Shown: positions 5,678 to 8,159 of the stretch, piece after piece
How positions within the stretch are numbered: the first letter of the stretch is position 1
Layout of the letters: each line of letters begins with the position of its first letter
Assembly (NCBI GenBank): GCA_021774355.1
Contig: JAJFJE010000149.1
Coordinates: 1 to 8,159, forward strand
Length of the DNA stretch: 8,159 bases
Direction of reading: 5' to 3'
Source: Alphaproteobacteria bacterium
GTDB lineage: Bacteria > Pseudomonadota > Alphaproteobacteria > Zavarziniales > Zavarziniaceae
Notes under the pieces: generated by a model
The model's database searches: none
What the model was told of the DNA's origin: nothing
The model's input: the letters and a program-made list of their open reading frames with translations, nothing else
Position numbers and translations under genes: made by a program

Positions 5678-6528
5678 CTGTCACGCCACCCCTGGCCATC
5701 GCCCGCACTGTGGCGGAACTTCGCCGGCAGGTCCGCCAGTGGCGCGCGGCCGGCGACAGAATCGCCCTGGTTCCGACCATGGGGGCCCTTCACGCCGGTC
5801 ATCTCTCATTGGTCGCGACCGCCCGGGGGCGGGCCGATCGGGTGGTCGTGTCGATCTTCGTCAACCCGACCCAATTCGCGCCACACGAAGACTTCGCCAA
5901 ATATCCGCGGCGCGAAACGGAAGATGCCGAAGCATTGGCGGCAGCATCCGCAGATCTGCTGTTTTTACCCAGCACGGCCGAAATCTACCCCGCCGGTGCC
6001 GCCACCACCGTCGTGGTCTCGGGCGTGACCGAGCCCCTCGAAGGGCAGTTCCGGCCAACCCATTTCGCCGGGGTCGCCACGATCGTGACCAAATTGCTGA
6101 ACCAGTGCCAACCCGATATCGCGGTGTTCGGCGAAAAGGACTATCAGCAATTGCAGGTCATCCGCCGTCTGGCGCGGGACCTCGATATCGACACCGAGAT
6201 TCTTGGCGCGCCGACCGTGCGCGAGACCGACGGCCTGGCGATGTCCTCCCGTAATGCCTATCTCAGTCCCGGGGAACGGCGGGCCGCGGCTTGCCTGCCG
6301 GCGCAGCTGGCCGATCTTGCCCGGATGCTCCGGGATGGTGCCCCCGTTGCTCCCAGCCTGGCGCAGGCGAAGGCAACGCTCGAGGCCGCCGGCTTCCGTA
6401 CGGTTCAATATCTTGCGCTCTGCGACGCCGAGACATTGGCGCCGCTGGACCAGTTGGACCGCCCGGCACGGCTGCTGATCGCTGCCTATCTCGGCAAGAC
6501 CCGGCTGATCGACAATCTCGCCGTCTGA
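5674..6528 (+). CDS. panC: Pantothenate synthetase (pantoate--beta-alanine ligase)
   Basis: Cytoplasmic enzyme joining pantoate and beta-alanine with ATP through a pantoyl-adenylate intermediate, the last step of pantothenate synthesis for coenzyme A. The 284 residues match the usual length. Motifs seen are the nucleotidyl-transferase PTMGALHAGH (34-43, the HxGH element), FVNPTQF (62-68), HFAGVATIVTKL (130-141), FGEKDYQQ (152-159) and the KMSKS-like region MSSRN (190-194) followed by YLSPGER. ATG 5674 is chosen because GGAG lies seven bases upstream (CGGAGCACGCCC) and the protein then has the normal N-terminus; the same frame is open back to 5599, but that extension is not family-like. panB is not adjacent in the window. 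Transcription appears monocistronic, with a strong terminator 52 bases after the stop. Identification is secure. Confidence 0.96.
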   Translation: MTVTPPLAIARTVAELRRQVRQWRAAGDRIALVPTMGALHAGHLSLVATARGRADRVVVSIFVNPTQFAPHEDFAKYPRRETEDAEALAAASADLLFLPSTAEIYPAGAATTVVVSGVTEPLEGQFRPTHFAGVATIVTKLLNQCQPDIAVFGEKDYQQLQVIRRLARDLDIDTEILGAPTVRETDGLAMSSRNAYLSPGERRAAACLPAQLADLARMLRDGAPVAPSLAQAKATLEAAGFRTVQYLALCDAETLAPLDQLDRPARLLIAAYLGKTRLIDNLAV

Positions 6529-6579
6529 TTGCCGACGGCATTATGTCCGCGGCGGTTTAACGGCGCGCACCACAAACGA

Positions 6580-6605
6580 AAACGGCGGCCTTTCGGCCGC
6601 CGTTT
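6580..6605. terminator. Strong bidirectional rho-independent terminator
   Basis: AAACGGCGGCC (6580-6590) and GGCCGCCGTTT (6595-6605) form an 11-bp perfect stem with a TTTC tetraloop. The T-rich stem end runs into TTTCCTTGTT on the + strand and TTTTCGTTT on the minus strand, so it can end both panC and the converging acidic repeat gene. Confidence 0.9.
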
Positions 6606-6626
6606 CCTTGTTCGCCTGTTTGGCGC

Positions 6627-8159
6627 TTAGCCAACGCCGCCGAGCAGGCCGGTCAGGCTGCCCAGGCCGTCGAGGCCCGGCAGACCGCCGCCGCCGCCGA
6701 AGGCCAGCAGGTCACCCAGCAGCGACTGGCCGCCGCCGAGCAGGCCGGTCAGAGCCGCCAGGCCGGCCGTGTTGGGATCGAGGAAGGGCAGGCCCGAAAT
6801 CGGCAGGCCGCCGGCAAGCAAGGTCCCGATGAAGGGCAGGCCGTCGCCGGAGCCAAGGCCGCCGGTCAGCAACTCGCCGATCACCGGAATGCCACCACCC
6901 CCGAGACCCGAGAGCAGGTCGAGGCCGGGCAGACCGCCGCCACCGCCGAGCAGGGTGCCAACCACCGGAATGCCGCCGCCGGCGCCACCCAGAGCGTTGA
7001 GCAGGCTGAGGCCATTCAGCAGGTCGATGCTCGGCAGGCCGCTACCGCCAAAAGCCAGCACGTCGCCCAGCAGGGACTGGCCGCCGCCCAGCAGACCCGT
7101 CAGTGCCCCCAGCCCGTCGCTCGAGCCGTCAAGCAGAGGCAGGCCGGAGAGCGGCAGGCCACCACCGAGGAGATCGCCACCAAGGAGGTCGCCACCCAGC
7201 AGGTCGCCCAGCACCGGCAGACCGTCGCCGGCGCCGGTCAGGCCACCAAGACCGCCGTCGAGCAGAACACCGACGACCGGCAGGCTGCCGAGCGTGGTCA
7301 GCGTCGGGACGTCGAGCAGGTCGCCCGCCACACCCAGATTGCTCAGCAGATCGCTGACCGCCGGGAGGCCGCCATCGACACTGCCGACACCGCCGGAGAG
7401 AATGTCCCCGACCACCGGCAAGTCGCCGAGCACGTCCGTGCCGGGCAAGGCACCGCCGAGCAGGTCGCCACCAAGCAGATCGCCGACCACCGGCAGGCTG
7501 TCGATCGACGCGCTGCTCAGCAGATCGCCCACGACCGGCAGGTCGCCGACCAGCGGCAGGCCGCCACCCGAACCGCCGACCGGCAGGCCGCCGAACAGGC
7601 CGCCGAGCACGTCGTTGCCGCCGAGAATGTCACCCAGGGCACCGGTGAGCGCCGTCGGGTCGTTCGGATCGATCATGGTCAGCTCGTTGAGAGCGTCGAT
7701 CAGCGGCTCGAGACCTTCATTATTGGTGTCGAGCAGCGCGTCCGCCAGATCGGTCAGGGCGCCAAGCGAGCCGCCCGGGCTGAAGGTCAGGTCGTTCAGG
7801 ATGCTGGTGATCGCTTCCAGGTCGCCGCCCGTCGGGTCGGTCAGCTGGTTGACCAGGTCGGTCAGCGGCTGGGTGATGGCGTCGTCGCCGAGATTGTCGA
7901 GGACGTCATTGACGACGTCGATCAGGCCCTGGCCATCATCATCGTCGTCGTCGTCGTCGTCATCGTCATCGTCATCGTCATCGTCGTCATCATCATCGTC
8001 ATCGCCGTCGGTGCCGTTATTGCCGCCGGGGAAGTTGGTGTCGCCCACCAGGGAGATCTGGCGGATGCCCGAAGCCGGGTCGAGCATCAGGATGCTCTTG
8101 GCCGCCAGGCTGCGGTGGATCTCGATCAGGGTGATCTCGCCGGCCTGCTTGGACCGGTC
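6627..8159 (-). CDS. Acidic Gly/Leu-rich repeat protein with poly-aspartate run, N-terminus outside window
   Basis: Function unknown. The frame is open from the right edge to TAA 6627-6629, giving 510 residues. Residues 1-50 look like an ordinary fold (EITLIEIHRSLAAKSILMLD, then GIRQISLVGD). Residues 53-75 are 23 consecutive Asp. About 76-185 are amphipathic Leu/Asp repeats (PLTDLVNQL, PLIDALNEL). The rest is Gly/Leu-rich with about ten copies of an [LI]PxVGxLLxG unit, such as LPVVGDLL. After Arg33 I find no Lys, Arg, His, Cys, Trp or Tyr in some 477 residues. That composition, plus a likely calcium-binding aspartate run, suggests an exported or surface protein such as a type I secretion substrate or adhesin, but I see no RTX nonapeptide and no visible signal peptide. 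ATG 8087 is in frame but probably internal, because coding-like sequence continues upstream. A strong terminator follows the stop. Confidence 0.75.
   Translation of the reverse strand, partial: DRSKQAGEITLIEIHRSLAAKSILMLDPASGIRQISLVGDTNFPGGNNGTDGDDDDDDDDDDDDDDDDDDDDDDDGQGLIDVVNDVLDNLGDDAITQPLTDLVNQLTDPTGGDLEAITSILNDLTFSPGGSLGALTDLADALLDTNNEGLEPLIDALNELTMIDPNDPTALTGALGDILGGNDVLGGLFGGLPVGGSGGGLPLVGDLPVVGDLLSSASIDSLPVVGDLLGGDLLGGALPGTDVLGDLPVVGDILSGGVGSVDGGLPAVSDLLSNLGVAGDLLDVPTLTTLGSLPVVGVLLDGGLGGLTGAGDGLPVLGDLLGGDLLGGDLLGGGLPLSGLPLLDGSSDGLGALTGLLGGGQSLLGDVLAFGGSGLPSIDLLNGLSLLNALGGAGGGIPVVGTLLGGGGGLPGLDLLSGLGGGGIPVIGELLTGGLGSGDGLPFIGTLLAGGLPISGLPFLDPNTAGLAALTGLLGGGQSLLGDLLAFGGGGGLPGLDGLGSLTGLLGGVG
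6669..7228 (-). repeat. Duplicated module in the acidic repeat gene, about 351-nt offset
   Basis: Two segments, about 6669-6849 and 7023-7228, encode matching runs: a GDGLP box, LP[IL]SGLP[FL]LD, then ALTGLLGGGQSLLGD and LAFGG. The shared GGGQSLLGD codons lie 351 nt (117 codons) apart. The upstream (right-hand) copy has ten extra residues, exactly two pentapeptide units. Confidence 0.8.
7162..7206 (-). repeat. Three tandem 15-nt units encoding the pentapeptide GGDLL (reading phase arbitrary)
   Basis: On the + strand CCACCGAGGAGATCG, CCACCAAGGAGGTCG and CCACCCAGCAGGTCG follow each other without a gap (7162-7176, 7177-7191, 7192-7206). They encode LLGGDLLGGDLLGG, and the other copy of the module lacks two of these units. 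Confidence 0.85.
7935..8003 (-). repeat. Trinucleotide run encoding 23 aspartates
   Basis: Sixty-nine bases made only of GAY codons read on the minus strand (ATC/GTC on the plus strand), mixing GAT and GAC. Such an in-frame trinucleotide tract is prone to length change. Mixed codons mean it is not a pure microsatellite, which suggests some age or selection for aspartate. Confidence 0.95.

Noticed and set aside
5413..5802. A 129-codon minus-strand frame across the panC promoter and N-terminus
   Set aside because: It overlaps the well-supported panC start in antisense, and its composition is random-like.
7935..8003. The ATC/GTC trinucleotide array considered as a CRISPR-like or noncoding satellite repeat
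   Set aside because: There are no spacers and it stays in frame within a long open reading frame as GAY codons, so it is a coding aspartate tract.

Overview
The window is a high-GC stretch of chromosome that looks alphaproteobacterial. The best evidence is a clear MipZ, a ParA-type division-site ATPase characteristic of that class. A PgmG-type phosphohexomutase, a D,D-carboxypeptidase with a C-terminal SPOR domain and a lysine/alanine-rich histone H1-like protein fit the same assignment. I cannot name the order or genus from sequence alone.

Layout, left to right: (1) the 3' part of a peptidase S11 D,D-carboxypeptidase with a SPOR tail, + strand, cut by the left edge, ending at 896. (2) A hairpin at 898-927 separates it from a leftward set read in the order mipZ (4273-3434), galU (3327-2455), pgmG (2334-946). 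(3) A perfect 13-bp inverted repeat (4366-4407) lies between mipZ and the upstream leftward gene for a 200-residue polycationic histone H1-like protein (5068-4466). (4) About 600 bases without a convincing gene (5069-5673) lie between the divergent histone-like gene and panC. They hold GC-rich hairpins on the histone side, a candidate sigma-70-type promoter and a doubtful small reading frame on the panC side. (5) panC (5674-6528, + strand). (6) A strong bidirectional terminator (6580-6605). (7) A large leftward reading frame, open to the right edge, encoding a very unusual acidic glycine/leucine repeat protein with a run of 23 aspartates.

How the genes fit together: galU and pgmG supply UDP-glucose and hexose-1-phosphates for lipopolysaccharide and exopolysaccharide. 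The carboxypeptidase trims peptidoglycan and its SPOR tail should direct it to septal glycan. MipZ positions the FtsZ ring. The left half is therefore an envelope-and-division neighbourhood. panC (pantothenate/CoA synthesis) is ordinary metabolism.

Most of the window is recognisable housekeeping DNA, and I do not see a defence, mobile or CRISPR system. The parts worth a second look are the acidic repeat protein at the right edge (no Lys, Arg, His, Cys, Trp or Tyr over about 477 residues), the pair of GANTC sites 13 bp apart just upstream of mipZ, and the structured gap upstream of the histone-like gene and panC.
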